This document shows, in pieces, positions 50,801 through 59,560 of a DNA stretch of 64,000 nt (its first letter is position 1; every line of letters begins with the position of its first letter). The position numbers and the translations under genes are program-made. The DNA comes from Chitinophaga polysaccharea (GTDB lineage: Bacteria > Bacteroidota > Bacteroidia > Chitinophagales > Chitinophagaceae). A model generated the notes under the pieces. It did no database searches and had not been told where the DNA came from. It saw only the letters and a program-made list of their open reading frames with translations. The stretch lies in contig NZ_VIWO01000011.1 in the NCBI RefSeq assembly GCF_007829335.1, positions 124,001-188,000 of the forward strand, in the 5' to 3' direction.

Positions 50801-51875
50801 GTGGGCCGAAGGTGCGGAGCAAGCGGCTGTTAGGATGCAGCAACTGCAAACACAATACCGACAGGTAGCTGAGCAGGGGGCTTTCTCCGCCCTCCAGTAA
50901 AACAAGCAGGAGGTTGTCTCCTTTCTCCTTGCGTCCTGCATGAAAATGCAGCAGGCAAACGGCCGGTGTAATGGCGGGGAATAGTTTCCGTTCGTACGTG
51001 GCCGTTATTTTACTGATTTTCGGATTTACCTGGTCCCCCGGCAGGAGCGCCAGCGTAAAGGTGTAATAGAAGGCATATACCGGCGACAGGGGCAGGATAT
51101 TTTTTTTATCGTGCTGCCGTTGCTGTTTGATTCCTTTTTCAAACAGGGCCAGCGCTTTGCCGGGATCGTTGGCATAAAGCTGTACCACTGCCTGGGCATA
51201 GCTATCGTCTGCGGCATCATCGGCGGCCGGTGGATCGAGGTGTCCCTGCAGCAGGGCCAACTCGGGGAAGCTTACGGCGTATTGATCGCGGAACGCTTCC
51301 AATATCGCCACCGGCGGCATTTTTAAAATATTATACTTCAGGGCAAACCTGGCCATTTCCTGGAGGCTATCCTGGCTAAAGAGCGCGAGCAGCGACGCAT
51401 AAGCCGGGAAATACAGCAGGTACGACAGGTAGGGCTGGTATTCTTCCAGCTCCTGTTCTATTTTCCGGATGGGAAGCGATAATAGTAACCGGTCGCCCGT
51501 AAAATAAGCGGTGAGTAATTGCTGTAAGTCCTGCAGGCGGGCGCTCATGCTATAAAAGGCGTGTATGGCGCGCCGGGTACCAGGTAAGAGTTGTTCAAAA
51601 GCAGGCCTGGTAATGGTTTGGGGGAACAGCCAAAAGTTCATTTCCGGCGTCAGTGAATAGCTGCCGGTTACATTTTTTATGGCCAGTCCCACAGCAACCA
51701 GGTGTTGCAGGATATCGCCAACCCGGGTGCCGCGCACTTCCAGGATGCGGTTTACCGCATCTGTGATGGTAAAGGTTTCCAGGGGATACAGGTACACCGA
51801 CATGACCTCCATCACTAACCGGGTATCGTTTTCCTGTAATTCGTATTGTTGCAGGTAGTATTGTTCGTTTACCAT
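47841..51875 (-). CDS. SNF2-family DEAD/DEAH-box helicase
   Basis: 1344 residues. Walker A DDMGLGKTIQAI at about 915, DEAH in VVLDEAHTIKN at about 1001, LTGTPIQNHMGEIWNLFNFL motif III region, and motif VI ASDRAYRIGQTRPV at about 1281. The N-terminal 850 residues are long, helical and of unrecognised fold, as in Bacteroidota SNF2 proteins of this length. It is an ATP-driven DNA translocase; its role (repair, transcription-linked remodelling) is not shown by the context. The minus-strand gene is divergent from the lipoprotein at 52080. Confidence 0.92.
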   Translation of the reverse strand: MVNEQYYLQQYELQENDTRLVMEVMSVYLYPLETFTITDAVNRILEVRGTRVGDILQHLVAVGLAIKNVTGSYSLTPEMNFWLFPQTITRPAFEQLLPGTRRAIHAFYSMSARLQDLQQLLTAYFTGDRLLLSLPIRKIEQELEEYQPYLSYLLYFPAYASLLALFSQDSLQEMARFALKYNILKMPPVAILEAFRDQYAVSFPELALLQGHLDPPAADDAADDSYAQAVVQLYANDPGKALALFEKGIKQQRQHDKKNILPLSPVYAFYYTFTLALLPGDQVNPKISKITATYERKLFPAITPAVCLLHFHAGRKEKGDNLLLVLLEGGESPLLSYLSVLCLQLLHPNSRLLRTFGPQIGRLLSLGIERHYRLLTYEYLSLFKGDDYQGYESTFREIAAITRYPPAFSQMEQTPDWERLLNTLLGVDNHLSKKEKNVTASRLIYLVDFNHYKIQPVLQTSQGNNSWSAGRNVALKKLKEGKAEAMTPQDVRIGNTVQKDHYYNYDGESYSFAETVWQEIAGHPYLFAADDPTIPVEIIKAPPELSINNTGQGYTFSANIEDYVSETVFVKETSTRLKVISLTAQQRRLLQTLQQVRIVPHAGKDKLLQVLKGIGAHLTIHADMGDMTANINKRPADSRIVIQLLPLGEGLKAGLYVKPFTMDPPYCKPGTGAHNIIGVSNGERWQAIRDLPREQANLRELMNLLQGAILPDISDDTIIFEDPLDCLQLLEVIRQHPGLVRAEWPEGERYKIKQQAGFAQLSIGIREKNHWFMCEGELKVDETTVISLKDLLDTSLTVKKRFVALQNGEYLALTGDLRKRLNEMASFAGIDRQGISIPAFAAPVLEEWLEQAGEVSTDAAWKDFARKRATAMALTVPVPLTLQTTLRPYQEEGFHWMTHLAAWGAGACLADDMGLGKTIQAIALLLHRAMEGAALVICPASVVSNWSSEIRRFAPSLNVVLLANGRRSALIKKAGPLDVVITTYGLLQAEEKLLSTVKWPTVVLDEAHTIKNFQTKTSKAAMSLQAGFKLMLTGTPIQNHMGEIWNLFNFLNPGLLGTLDHFNKQFVFPSVRNPESTVKLHLKKLIAPFILRRTKTAVLDELPEKTEILKMVPLSPDEAAFYEAVRRKALENIKAQEGSAAQQHIRALAEISRLRMAACSPQLVDAETDIASSKLQVFREIVEELVSNNHRALVFSQFVKHLDLVREALQAQGIPYLYLDGSTPISQRDKLVKDFQSGKGQLFLISLKAGGLGLNLTAADYVIHLDPWWNPAIEEQASDRAYRIGQTRPVTIYRLVTQHTIEEKIIALHNSKRDLADQLLEGSDQSGRLSAKELLALIAAEHDV

Positions 51876-52079
51876 GGCAACAAATTTAGCAGATTATAAG
51901 GAGCAGGGCGCATTTTAATCATCGTATTAAACAGGCGCCCCGTAGAAAATATTTTTTCATCGTGGCAACCTTTTCATGATTTCTTCCGAATAAGTATGCG
52001 TACCGGATTGCGCTGCCTTGCTGGCCAGCGGCAGGCAGTTGCGTACTTATTTTTTATTCCCGAAAAAATTTTAATCAGC

Positions 52080-52964
52080 ATGAACTGCGTAACAAACACC
52101 TTATTCTCATGGATAGCTATAGCCGGCATTGTGGCCCTCAGCGCCTGCGGCAGCAAAAATAGTAACCCTGATACGCCCGCACCGAAGCCGGTAGTACAAA
52201 TCAGCGCCAGCGCCGCAGTGGGTAATCATATCACTGATGTAGATGGCAATTCGCTTTATTATTTTTCCAATGACTTTAACGGATCCAACAACTGTACCGG
52301 CGGTTGCGCCGCAGTATGGCCTATTTATTATGCGGGCGACAACCTGGCACAGGCCGCGCTGGGCACAGGTCTGGACATCAAAGACTTCGCTACCATTACT
52401 ACCACCGATGGTAAAAAACAAACTACCTATAAAGGATGGCCCCTGTATTATTTTGCGCCTAATGTAGGCGGTACCAACGTACGGGAAGCAGCAGGAGAAA
52501 CCAAGGGAGAAGCGGTGAATAATGTATGGTTTGTGGCAAAAACAGACTACACCATACAGCTGGTAAATACACAGCTGGTGGGTGCTGATGGTAAAAATTA
52601 CCTGGCCGACCACACCGAAGGTACCGGTAAAACCCTGTACTTCACAGATGCCAAAGGTGTTACACTGTATGCATTCGCGCCGGATAAGTTTAATGTGAAT
52701 ACTTTTACCAAAGCAGATTTTTCCAACAATGCCATCTGGCCTATTTATGAAACAGACCAGGTAGTAGTGCCTTCTGTATTGGATAAAACACTGTTTGGTA
52801 CCACCATGGTGTTTGGTAAAAAGCAGCTCACCTACAAGGGATGGCCGCTGTATTATTTTGGCCAGGATGCCGGGGTGAGAGGTTCCAATAAAGGCGTGAG
52901 TGTGCCTAAGCCGGGCGTATGGCCGGTGGTTACCAAAGATGCAGCTGCAGCACCACAGCCTTAA
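52080..52964 (+). CDS. Secreted-repeat (COG4315-type) lipoprotein
   Basis: 294 residues from ATG at 52080. Lipoprotein signal ending ALSACGSKN. Two similar halves follow, each with 'TDVDGNSLYYFSNDF' or 'FTDAKGVTLYAFAPDK' type starts, a central 'WPIY' and closing 'TYKGWPLYYF', which is the repeat known as lipoprotein domain of COG4315 with Y-x4-D. The function is unknown. The frame is open upstream to 51996, but the signal peptide sets the start. Confidence 0.85.
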   Translation: MNCVTNTLFSWIAIAGIVALSACGSKNSNPDTPAPKPVVQISASAAVGNHITDVDGNSLYYFSNDFNGSNNCTGGCAAVWPIYYAGDNLAQAALGTGLDIKDFATITTTDGKKQTTYKGWPLYYFAPNVGGTNVREAAGETKGEAVNNVWFVAKTDYTIQLVNTQLVGADGKNYLADHTEGTGKTLYFTDAKGVTLYAFAPDKFNVNTFTKADFSNNAIWPIYETDQVVVPSVLDKTLFGTTMVFGKKQLTYKGWPLYYFGQDAGVRGSNKGVSVPKPGVWPVVTKDAAAAPQP

Positions 52965-52982
52965 TATTATTAATACAACAAC

Positions 52983-53013
52983 GCCGTACCGGCTTTATAA
53001 AGGCGGGTACGGC
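52983..53013. terminator. Possible terminator between lipoprotein and GntR genes
   Basis: GCCGTACC (52983-52990) pairs with GGTACGGC (53006-53013) around an inner GGCTTTATAAAGGC segment. No T run follows on the plus strand, so its strength is uncertain. Confidence 0.4.
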
Positions 53014-53043
53014 GCTGTAATATGATTTGTTGGTAAGTAGTCG

Positions 53044-53775
53044 TTAGTCTCTCCTGCTTTCTACCGTATATACGAAGCTATCAGCGCGGTAGTAGCCAAG
53101 ATTATATTCAATAGGGCGTTCGCCCTGGTCATATACGAAGCGTTTCCTGAACAGGATAGGACTTCCTGGTTCCAGTTCCAGTTTGGATGCAATAAATTTG
53201 TCGGCTGTTTTGGCGCTGATCTCTTCTTTGGAGAGTGTTGCCACTGTCATATATTCTTTCTCCAATATTTCATAGAGTGGGCGTTTAAAATCTTCTTCCC
53301 CGGTTAATCCTACCCTGGGGTGGAAATAGGAAATAAAATATACAAAAGGCCCTTCTGCTTTACCTCTCAGGCGCTCTAGTTTCAATACTTTCTTATCGGG
53401 GCTGATTTCAAAGAAGTTGGCTACCGTTTCATCTGGTAATACCCAGGTAACGTGTAATTCAAAGTTTTTGATGGTGATGCCACGGGCATTCATTTCCTGC
53501 GTGAAGCTCAGCCAGTTCTTGGATTTAGAGCTGATGGCTGTTTCTGCCACTTTGGTCCCTACCCCTTTCTTCCGGGTGAGCAGCCCTTCATATACCAGTT
53601 TATTGAGTGCATGGCGTAACGTAGACCGGGAGATAGCCAGTTGTTTCGCCAGTTGAATTTCATTGGGTAAAAATTTTCCGCCGGCATACTGCGGATCCTT
53701 GATCATATTCCGTAACAGGTTTTCTGCCTGAACATGAAGGGGAAGTGGATTTTTATGATCTATGCTCAAATTCAT
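53044..53775 (-). CDS. GntR-family regulator, HutC/UTRA type
   Basis: 243 residues. N-terminal winged helix: 'FLPNEIQLAKQLAISRSTLR', HALNKLVYEGLLTRKKGVGT. C-terminal UTRA ligand domain (about 95-243): 'VANFFEISPDKKVLKLERLR', GPFVYFISYFHPRVG, 'ILFRKRFVYDQGERPIEYNL', Y-R-A-D-S-F near the end. It is divergent from the SusC/SusD/GH95 locus and is the obvious candidate for its regulator. A palindrome TATGTTTGTACATA between the two genes could be its operator. Confidence 0.9.
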   Translation of the reverse strand: MNLSIDHKNPLPLHVQAENLLRNMIKDPQYAGGKFLPNEIQLAKQLAISRSTLRHALNKLVYEGLLTRKKGVGTKVAETAISSKSKNWLSFTQEMNARGITIKNFELHVTWVLPDETVANFFEISPDKKVLKLERLRGKAEGPFVYFISYFHPRVGLTGEEDFKRPLYEILEKEYMTVATLSKEEISAKTADKFIASKLELEPGSPILFRKRFVYDQGERPIEYNLGYYRADSFVYTVESRRD

Positions 53776-53963
53776 GCCGCAAAAAAACTGGAAAATAACA
53801 AGAATACCAATTTTCTACCGTTGATTCTGGCGTGCAGTGGTGTTTTTTGGTACCTGTAAAAGAACGATCCGGTATAAACATTAACAATAAAAAATATTCA
53901 TAGTAATATGATTTAAAATATTTTACTCAAAATCAGCTGGTTAAGGTTTTGTTAAAAACTTTT

Positions 53964-54001
53964 CTTGCATTAATTCATTAATGTTTCTATGTTTGTACAT
54001 A
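53964..54001 (+). promoter_or_regulatory. Promoter with overlapping palindrome upstream of SusC
   Basis: CTTG (53964-53967) and TATGTTTG (53988-53995, TAnnTTTG) are 20 bases apart, a good Bacteroidota promoter. The palindrome TATGT-TTGT-ACATA (53988-54001) covers the -7 box. The same 14 bases occur at 61931-61944 after the GH95 gene. A protein bound here would block transcription; the adjacent GntR is the likely binder. Confidence 0.6.
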
Positions 54002-54018
54002 ATACCCGGGACCACATG

Positions 54019-54270
54019 ATGAAAAACTTATTCATAGCTCCACTTCCTGCGGAAATTACCATTACAGCTTTCACACCAGAGGGCAGTCAGGTACCGTATC
54101 AGCCGAAAGCACTGGCAACATCGATTCAAGGAAACAAGCCACTGGCTACCGGCTACCGGTCGATTCTTTTTTTAGCCCTCAGTGATAAAACGATTTTGCA
54201 AAGCATGGAGTGGATCTGGAGCAGCCCTGCGTTTACCCGAACGCAGACGATTGAACGTGGTGGGGTATAG
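54019..54270 (+). CDS. Possible small gene of unknown function (low support)
   Basis: 83 residues from ATG at 54019 (or 54016), directly after the promoter at 53964; an earlier in-frame ATG at 53989 lies inside the -7 box and cannot be used. Start MKNLFIAPLPAEITITAFTP, end TRTQTIERGGV. No family, no membrane span. It might be a decayed gene or part of a long leader of the SusC operon. Confidence 0.25.
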   Translation: MKNLFIAPLPAEITITAFTPEGSQVPYQPKALATSIQGNKPLATGYRSILFLALSDKTILQSMEWIWSSPAFTRTQTIERGGV

Positions 54271-54713
54271 AAAACATAAACCCGCATTTAGAATGGAGTT
54301 ATACCGGAAGTTGTTGCAGCACTAAAAACCATGAACCATATCATTGCTCACAACAGCTTCTACGACTAGCACAATGTAAACAGAGAAGACCCGAAGGACC
54401 AGCAAATTTCAGGGAGGAAGCCGATCAATTGTCAGACGCCATTGCCGTTTAAAAAAATGGCCAGCAAATCAGCACTAACGCGTAAACAATTTCGGCTGTT
54501 CGGTTATTATTATTAATTCATCAACCGAATCTAACTTTCTAACCATGTAATTATCAAACTATCTAACTATGTAAAACTTGTTATTATCATGATTTAACAA
54601 CACTAAATCGATTTTGTCGCAGTGGGAATCCACGTATGAAAATATTCCCACGTCGCTTATCAACTGGAAGAACAATTTACCGGCTATTATTCCATCATCT
54701 CTAAAGACTTGTT
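54271..54713. other. Untranslated region before SusC
   Basis: No supported gene. Short frames with early stops (for example MNHIIAHNSFYD then TAG at about 54367) suggest decayed sequence or a long leader. The last 180 bases are AT-rich and may hold a second promoter for SusC, but no TAnnTTTG pair is convincing. Confidence 0.4.
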
Positions 54714-57700
54714 ATGAAAACAACACTTGTTTATGTGCTTGCATGTATACTGCTCTCCATGCACGCGATGGCCCAAATTAAAGTTAGTGGCAAGGTCACC
54801 AATGCGGCAGACGGGACAGCGATCCCTAATACCACGGTGGCCATCAAAGGTACCTCGAGCGGTACCATTGCCAATGAAAATGGCGTGTATTCATTGACGG
54901 TACCCAACAGCAATGCAGTGTTGGTATTTTCCTTTACCGGGTTTGCCAACCAGGAAGTAAAGGTAGGTAACCGAACTGTTATCGATGTAGCGCTCGACGT
55001 ACAGGTAAACACGCTGAACGACCTCGTGGTAATTGGTTATGGTTCCGTCAAAAAATCTGACCTCACTGGCGCCGTAGCTTCCCTGAAAGCGGAGAAGATC
55101 ATGGACGCCCCCGTGCCCAATATCTCCCAGGCCTTACAGGGGAAAATACCCGGCGTAGAAGTCAACATCAACAGCAGCGCACCCGGCCAGGCCGCCAAAG
55201 TGCGTATCCGTGGTATTGGCTCCATCAACTCGGCCATAGATCCACTGTATGTAGTAGATGGAATAGCCGGCGTAGATGGAAACGCCATCAACCCGAACGA
55301 TATCGCCTCCCTGGAAGTATTGAAAGACGCCTCCTCCACCGCTATCTATGGAGCCAGGGGCGCCAATGGCGTTATCATGATCACCACCAAACGTGGTAAA
55401 GCCGGTCCTACCGAAGTAAGCTACCAGGGCGATGTGAACGTAAGTACCCTCTCCCGGCACCTGCCTACCCTCAACTCCGACGAGTTTGTAAAAGTATATA
55501 ACGAAGCTTTTGTGAATGCCACCAAGTTCGACCCGCAACACGGCACCTGGGCACCTCCAAAAGCACTGAACCATCAGAACTTTCCAAAATTGTTTGATGC
55601 CAATGATAAGCCACTGTATAATACCAACTGGGAAAAAGAAACGTATAAACCGGCTATCTCTACCAGTCATCAACTCAACTTCCAGGGTGGTACCGATAAG
55701 CTGGTGTACAGCGCCTCCCTCGGCTTCCTGGATCAGAACGGTTTAATGACACAGTCGTGGTTCAGAAGGTATTCTGCCCGCCTGACTTTCGACAATGATG
55801 TAAAAAAATGGCTGAAAATAGGTGGTAGCCTTAATATCATTTCCAGCAAACAAAGACTGGTATCTGATGGTAACGGTAGCTTAAACGTACCCAGGATGGT
55901 AACAGAAGAAGTGCCGATTGTACCGGTAAGATACCCCGATGGTACCTGGGCAGGCAACAACGACATTGCCGGCCTGGAAGGAGGCCCCAACCCGGTACAT
56001 ATTGCCCAGAGCCGTTATACGCTGAATAACTCCCAGCATACCCTGGGTAATGTATACCTGTTGTTTCATATCACCAAAGACCTGGACTTCAAAACAGACT
56101 TCGGTTACGACCTGGTAAGCAACAAAGCTAACTTCTACAGCGGCACCGACCTTCCTCACTTATCGCAGGACCAGGGCGGCGTAGCCAGGATTACAGATGA
56201 TTACAATAAATACTGGCAGTCAGAAAGCTACCTGACGTATAACAAAGACCTGGGCAACAACAGTACCCTGAATGCCGTGGGTGGTATTTCCTTCATCAAA
56301 TATTCAGGAGAAAATGCATTGGTAGAAACGCAGAACTTCGTAACCGATTATTTCCAATGGAATAACCTGGGCGCCGGTTCTGTACGGTCAAACGCTACTT
56401 CCCTCACTTCTCCCTGGGATATGAATTCTTACTATGCACGCGTTAACTATAGCCTGCACAGTAAATACCTGTTTACCGCTACCGGCAGATATGATGGTTC
56501 TTCCAAGTTCAGCAAGGAAAAACAATTCGCATTCTTCCCTTCTGTAGCCGCCGCCTGGCGTGTATCTGAAGAAGAATGGCTGAAACACAGCAAATTTGTG
56601 AATAACCTGAAAATACGTGCCAGCTATGGTCTCTCCGGTAACCAGGAAATCGGGCAGTTCCAGAACTTCGCCCAGTACAGACCCGATCAAACCGTTATTG
56701 GTGGCGCTAATCAACCTACTTTGGTACCGGGCTATATTGGTAACCCGAACCTGAAATGGGAAAAATCTACCCAGGTAGATGCCGGCGTAGAACTCTCTGT
56801 GTTAGACAACCGCATCAACCTGAACGTAGACTACTACAACCGTAAAACTACCGACCTGCTCCTGGCAGCCCCCATTCCATGGTCTGCCGGTACCTATAAC
56901 GGTAACGTTTACAAAAACGTAGGATCGATGAGAAACAAAGGATGGGAAATTGGACTGAGCACTACCAACATCCAAACACCTAATTTCACCTGGACTACCA
57001 ACTTCCTCTTTACTTCCAACAAAAACACCATCCTCACACTCAACGATGGTAATGCCGATATCTTCCCGGGTCCTAACTTCCTCGGACAAACGAATGTGCT
57101 GAGAGTAGGTGAGCCTATCGGTTCTTTCTATGGCATGACCAGGTTGGGTACTTACAGTACAGACGAAGCTGCCGAAGCAGCGAAACATTCGCTGTTGCCG
57201 GGCGACAGAAAGTATGTATACGATGCTGCCGGCAACCCGGTGTATAGCATCATTGGCCGCGCCAACCCGAAATGGACCGGTACCTTCAGCACCACACTGA
57301 AATATAGAGGCTGGGATCTGACCGCCGATATCCGCTTTGTACAGGGTATGAACACCGCCGCTGCCTTCAAACACTCGACAGAAGACCGCCAAACACTGGC
57401 CAACAGCCTGAAAACCGTACTGGATGGATGGACACCTGATCACCAGAATACTTCCATTGCACAGGTACGCAGCTACAAATTCACACAGGATTCCCACTTC
57501 GATACCTGGTGGGTAGAAGATGGGTCTTATATACGTGGTCAGAACTTTACACTGGGCTATACTTTCCCGGCTTCCTGGATGCAGCGCAGTCACATTAACC
57601 GCTTCCGTATTTATGCCAGTGTACAGAACCTGTTCCTGATCACTAAATACACCGGTTATGATCCTGAAGTAGACACATTCAACTTCGGTTATGGTAACAA

Positions 57701-57782
57701 TACAGGGTTTTCACAGGGTATTGACTTCTTCCCTTATCCCCGCCCACGCGTGTGGAACCTGGGTGTAAACCTTAACTTTTAA
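54714..57782 (+). CDS. SusC/RagA-family TonB-linked outer-membrane protein
   Basis: 1022 residues. Signal peptide (about 1-20, MHAMAQ), carboxypeptidase-regulatory-like domain (about 23-100), TonB-box-like DLVVIGYGSVKKSDLTGAV, plug (about 115-230 with 'GIGSINSAIDPLYVVDGIAG' and DASSTAIYGARGANGVI), then barrel. No STN domain, unlike the SusC at 14468, so it is not of the sigma-signalling type. Together with SusD and GH95 it should import fucosylated glycan fragments across the outer membrane. Confidence 0.95.
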   Translation: MKTTLVYVLACILLSMHAMAQIKVSGKVTNAADGTAIPNTTVAIKGTSSGTIANENGVYSLTVPNSNAVLVFSFTGFANQEVKVGNRTVIDVALDVQVNTLNDLVVIGYGSVKKSDLTGAVASLKAEKIMDAPVPNISQALQGKIPGVEVNINSSAPGQAAKVRIRGIGSINSAIDPLYVVDGIAGVDGNAINPNDIASLEVLKDASSTAIYGARGANGVIMITTKRGKAGPTEVSYQGDVNVSTLSRHLPTLNSDEFVKVYNEAFVNATKFDPQHGTWAPPKALNHQNFPKLFDANDKPLYNTNWEKETYKPAISTSHQLNFQGGTDKLVYSASLGFLDQNGLMTQSWFRRYSARLTFDNDVKKWLKIGGSLNIISSKQRLVSDGNGSLNVPRMVTEEVPIVPVRYPDGTWAGNNDIAGLEGGPNPVHIAQSRYTLNNSQHTLGNVYLLFHITKDLDFKTDFGYDLVSNKANFYSGTDLPHLSQDQGGVARITDDYNKYWQSESYLTYNKDLGNNSTLNAVGGISFIKYSGENALVETQNFVTDYFQWNNLGAGSVRSNATSLTSPWDMNSYYARVNYSLHSKYLFTATGRYDGSSKFSKEKQFAFFPSVAAAWRVSEEEWLKHSKFVNNLKIRASYGLSGNQEIGQFQNFAQYRPDQTVIGGANQPTLVPGYIGNPNLKWEKSTQVDAGVELSVLDNRINLNVDYYNRKTTDLLLAAPIPWSAGTYNGNVYKNVGSMRNKGWEIGLSTTNIQTPNFTWTTNFLFTSNKNTILTLNDGNADIFPGPNFLGQTNVLRVGEPIGSFYGMTRLGTYSTDEAAEAAKHSLLPGDRKYVYDAAGNPVYSIIGRANPKWTGTFSTTLKYRGWDLTADIRFVQGMNTAAAFKHSTEDRQTLANSLKTVLDGWTPDHQNTSIAQVRSYKFTQDSHFDTWWVEDGSYIRGQNFTLGYTFPASWMQRSHINRFRIYASVQNLFLITKYTGYDPEVDTFNFGYGNNTGFSQGIDFFPYPRPRVWNLGVNLNF

Positions 57783-57840
57783 GACCGTTTCGTGTAACCG
57801 TTGAAGTGACAATCTATTTAGTGAATTAAAAATTCAGAAA

Positions 57841-59352
57841 ATGAAAACGACTAAACATATATTAATAGCGTTGATGGTGTTGCTCAGTTGTTCCTGTAAG
57901 AAATTCCTGGACGAAAAGCCCACCAACTTCCTCACACCGGACGCTGACCTTACCAGTCCGAAAGTAGCCCGTGCATTTGCCAACGGCTGCTACCAGAACC
58001 TGCAGGGCTTTCTGCAAGGCCAGCCTTCTTCTTATGGCGGTAACGTGTATAACCTGCTGGAATTTATGACCGGCAAAGCTAATAGTGACCTGGGACAAAC
58101 CGGCTTCATCAATTTCCAGAACCTGAGTTACAACTACACTTCCTTTTATGTAGATACCTGGTGGCAACGGATGTACCTGGGTGTGGGCGCCTGTAACCTG
58201 GCCATCCAAAACATTCCCAAAGCAGTGCAGGATGCCACCACTACCACCAACGAACTGGCAGAAGCACACGCATTGCGGGCATTGTATTATTTTCAGCTGG
58301 TAAGATTATACGGAGCTATACCCAAATTGACGGTTGTACCTACTGTTCCTACCGCGCCGAACCTGAACCTGCCCCGTACGCCGGCCAAAGCCATTTACGA
58401 CAGCATCATCATTCCCGACCTGTTGACTGCAGCTAAATCCAGCCTGCCATGGTCTAATAATACCGGTAATGTAACCATGAGTATGATACAGAGCCTGCTG
58501 GCCGATGTATACCTCACTTATGCCGGCGCTGCCATCAATGGCGGTACCCAGTATTATGCACTGTCTGCCGCAGCTTCCAAAGCAGTGATCACCAACAGTG
58601 GCGCTTCCCTGTTTAAAAACTATACGGATATGAATAACCCGCTGAATAAAAATATCGGGGAATTCATTTTCCAGGTACAGTATGCCGCTTCTGTTCCTTC
58701 TACCAATCCGCTGACAGCACTCACTATTCCGAACTACGCGGGTATCTCCAAATACTCCGACGAGTATGGTTCTGTATATCCTACACCACAGTTTATACAG
58801 TCGTTCGACCCGAAAGATAAACGCGTACAGGAAAGACAATTCTTTTATACCAAGTATAAAAAGATCAGCAGTGCAGATACCATCACTTTCAGGAACACGT
58901 ATATCTACAAGTTCTTTGATTCGCTGGCCGTGGTAAATACCGCCAAATCTGACCTGAACTACACCTTATACCGGTTGGCCGATGTATACCTGATGTATGC
59001 AGAAGCTTCTAACCGCGCAGAAGGTGGCCCCAATGCCGATGCGCTCAAATATGTAAAAGCCATTCGTGATCGCGCTAACCTCGGTCCGTTACCAGCAGGC
59101 ATGTCTCAAACAGCGTTTGAGCAGGAAGTATGGCTGCAACGTTATTATGAGCTGTGCTTTGAAAATAAAATGTGGTTTGATATGATCCGGACACGGAAAG
59201 TTCATAACGATGTAACGGGTAACTGGGACAACTTTGTAGGACACAAAACAGTGTTCAATGCTACGTTTGCAGAAAAGAACCTGTTGTTCCCCGTACCGAA
59301 GCAGGAAATAGATGTAAACCCTAATCTTTTACCGAATAACCCGGGATTCTAG
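57841..59352 (+). CDS. SusD/RagB-family nutrient-binding lipoprotein
   Basis: 503 residues. Lipoprotein signal ending LLSCSCKK. SusD marks: 'ELAEAHALRALYYFQLVRLY' (about 140-160), YRLADVYLMYAEASNRA (about 383-400), 'ELCFENKMWFDMIRTRKVHN' near the end. It follows SusC after 58 bases and is closed by a strong terminator. It acts as the surface-exposed partner of the SusC at 54714. Confidence 0.95.
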   Translation: MKTTKHILIALMVLLSCSCKKFLDEKPTNFLTPDADLTSPKVARAFANGCYQNLQGFLQGQPSSYGGNVYNLLEFMTGKANSDLGQTGFINFQNLSYNYTSFYVDTWWQRMYLGVGACNLAIQNIPKAVQDATTTTNELAEAHALRALYYFQLVRLYGAIPKLTVVPTVPTAPNLNLPRTPAKAIYDSIIIPDLLTAAKSSLPWSNNTGNVTMSMIQSLLADVYLTYAGAAINGGTQYYALSAAASKAVITNSGASLFKNYTDMNNPLNKNIGEFIFQVQYAASVPSTNPLTALTIPNYAGISKYSDEYGSVYPTPQFIQSFDPKDKRVQERQFFYTKYKKISSADTITFRNTYIYKFFDSLAVVNTAKSDLNYTLYRLADVYLMYAEASNRAEGGPNADALKYVKAIRDRANLGPLPAGMSQTAFEQEVWLQRYYELCFENKMWFDMIRTRKVHNDVTGNWDNFVGHKTVFNATFAEKNLLFPVPKQEIDVNPNLLPNNPGF

Positions 59353-59370
59353 TTGTCATCAACCATCCCG

Positions 59371-59410
59371 AAAAAGGGCGTCTCAAATTTGAGATGCCCT
59401 TTTTCATTTT
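59371..59410 (+). terminator. Intrinsic terminator after SusD
   Basis: GGGCGTCTCA (59376-59385) pairs with TGAGATGCCC (59390-59399, one G-U), flanked by AAAAA/TTTTT and followed by TTTTTCATTTT. Confidence 0.92.
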
Positions 59411-59560
59411 CGGGCATCATCCCTTTTCAAAAGGCATTTTAATACCTGGTAAGTGAATGCCAATAAACTGTCAGTATTAGCCAATATAGTGGCGATACCG
59501 GAGGTGTCAATAGCGTATATTTACCCGTTCACAATGCTTCAAACAAACTAAAATCGTAAA

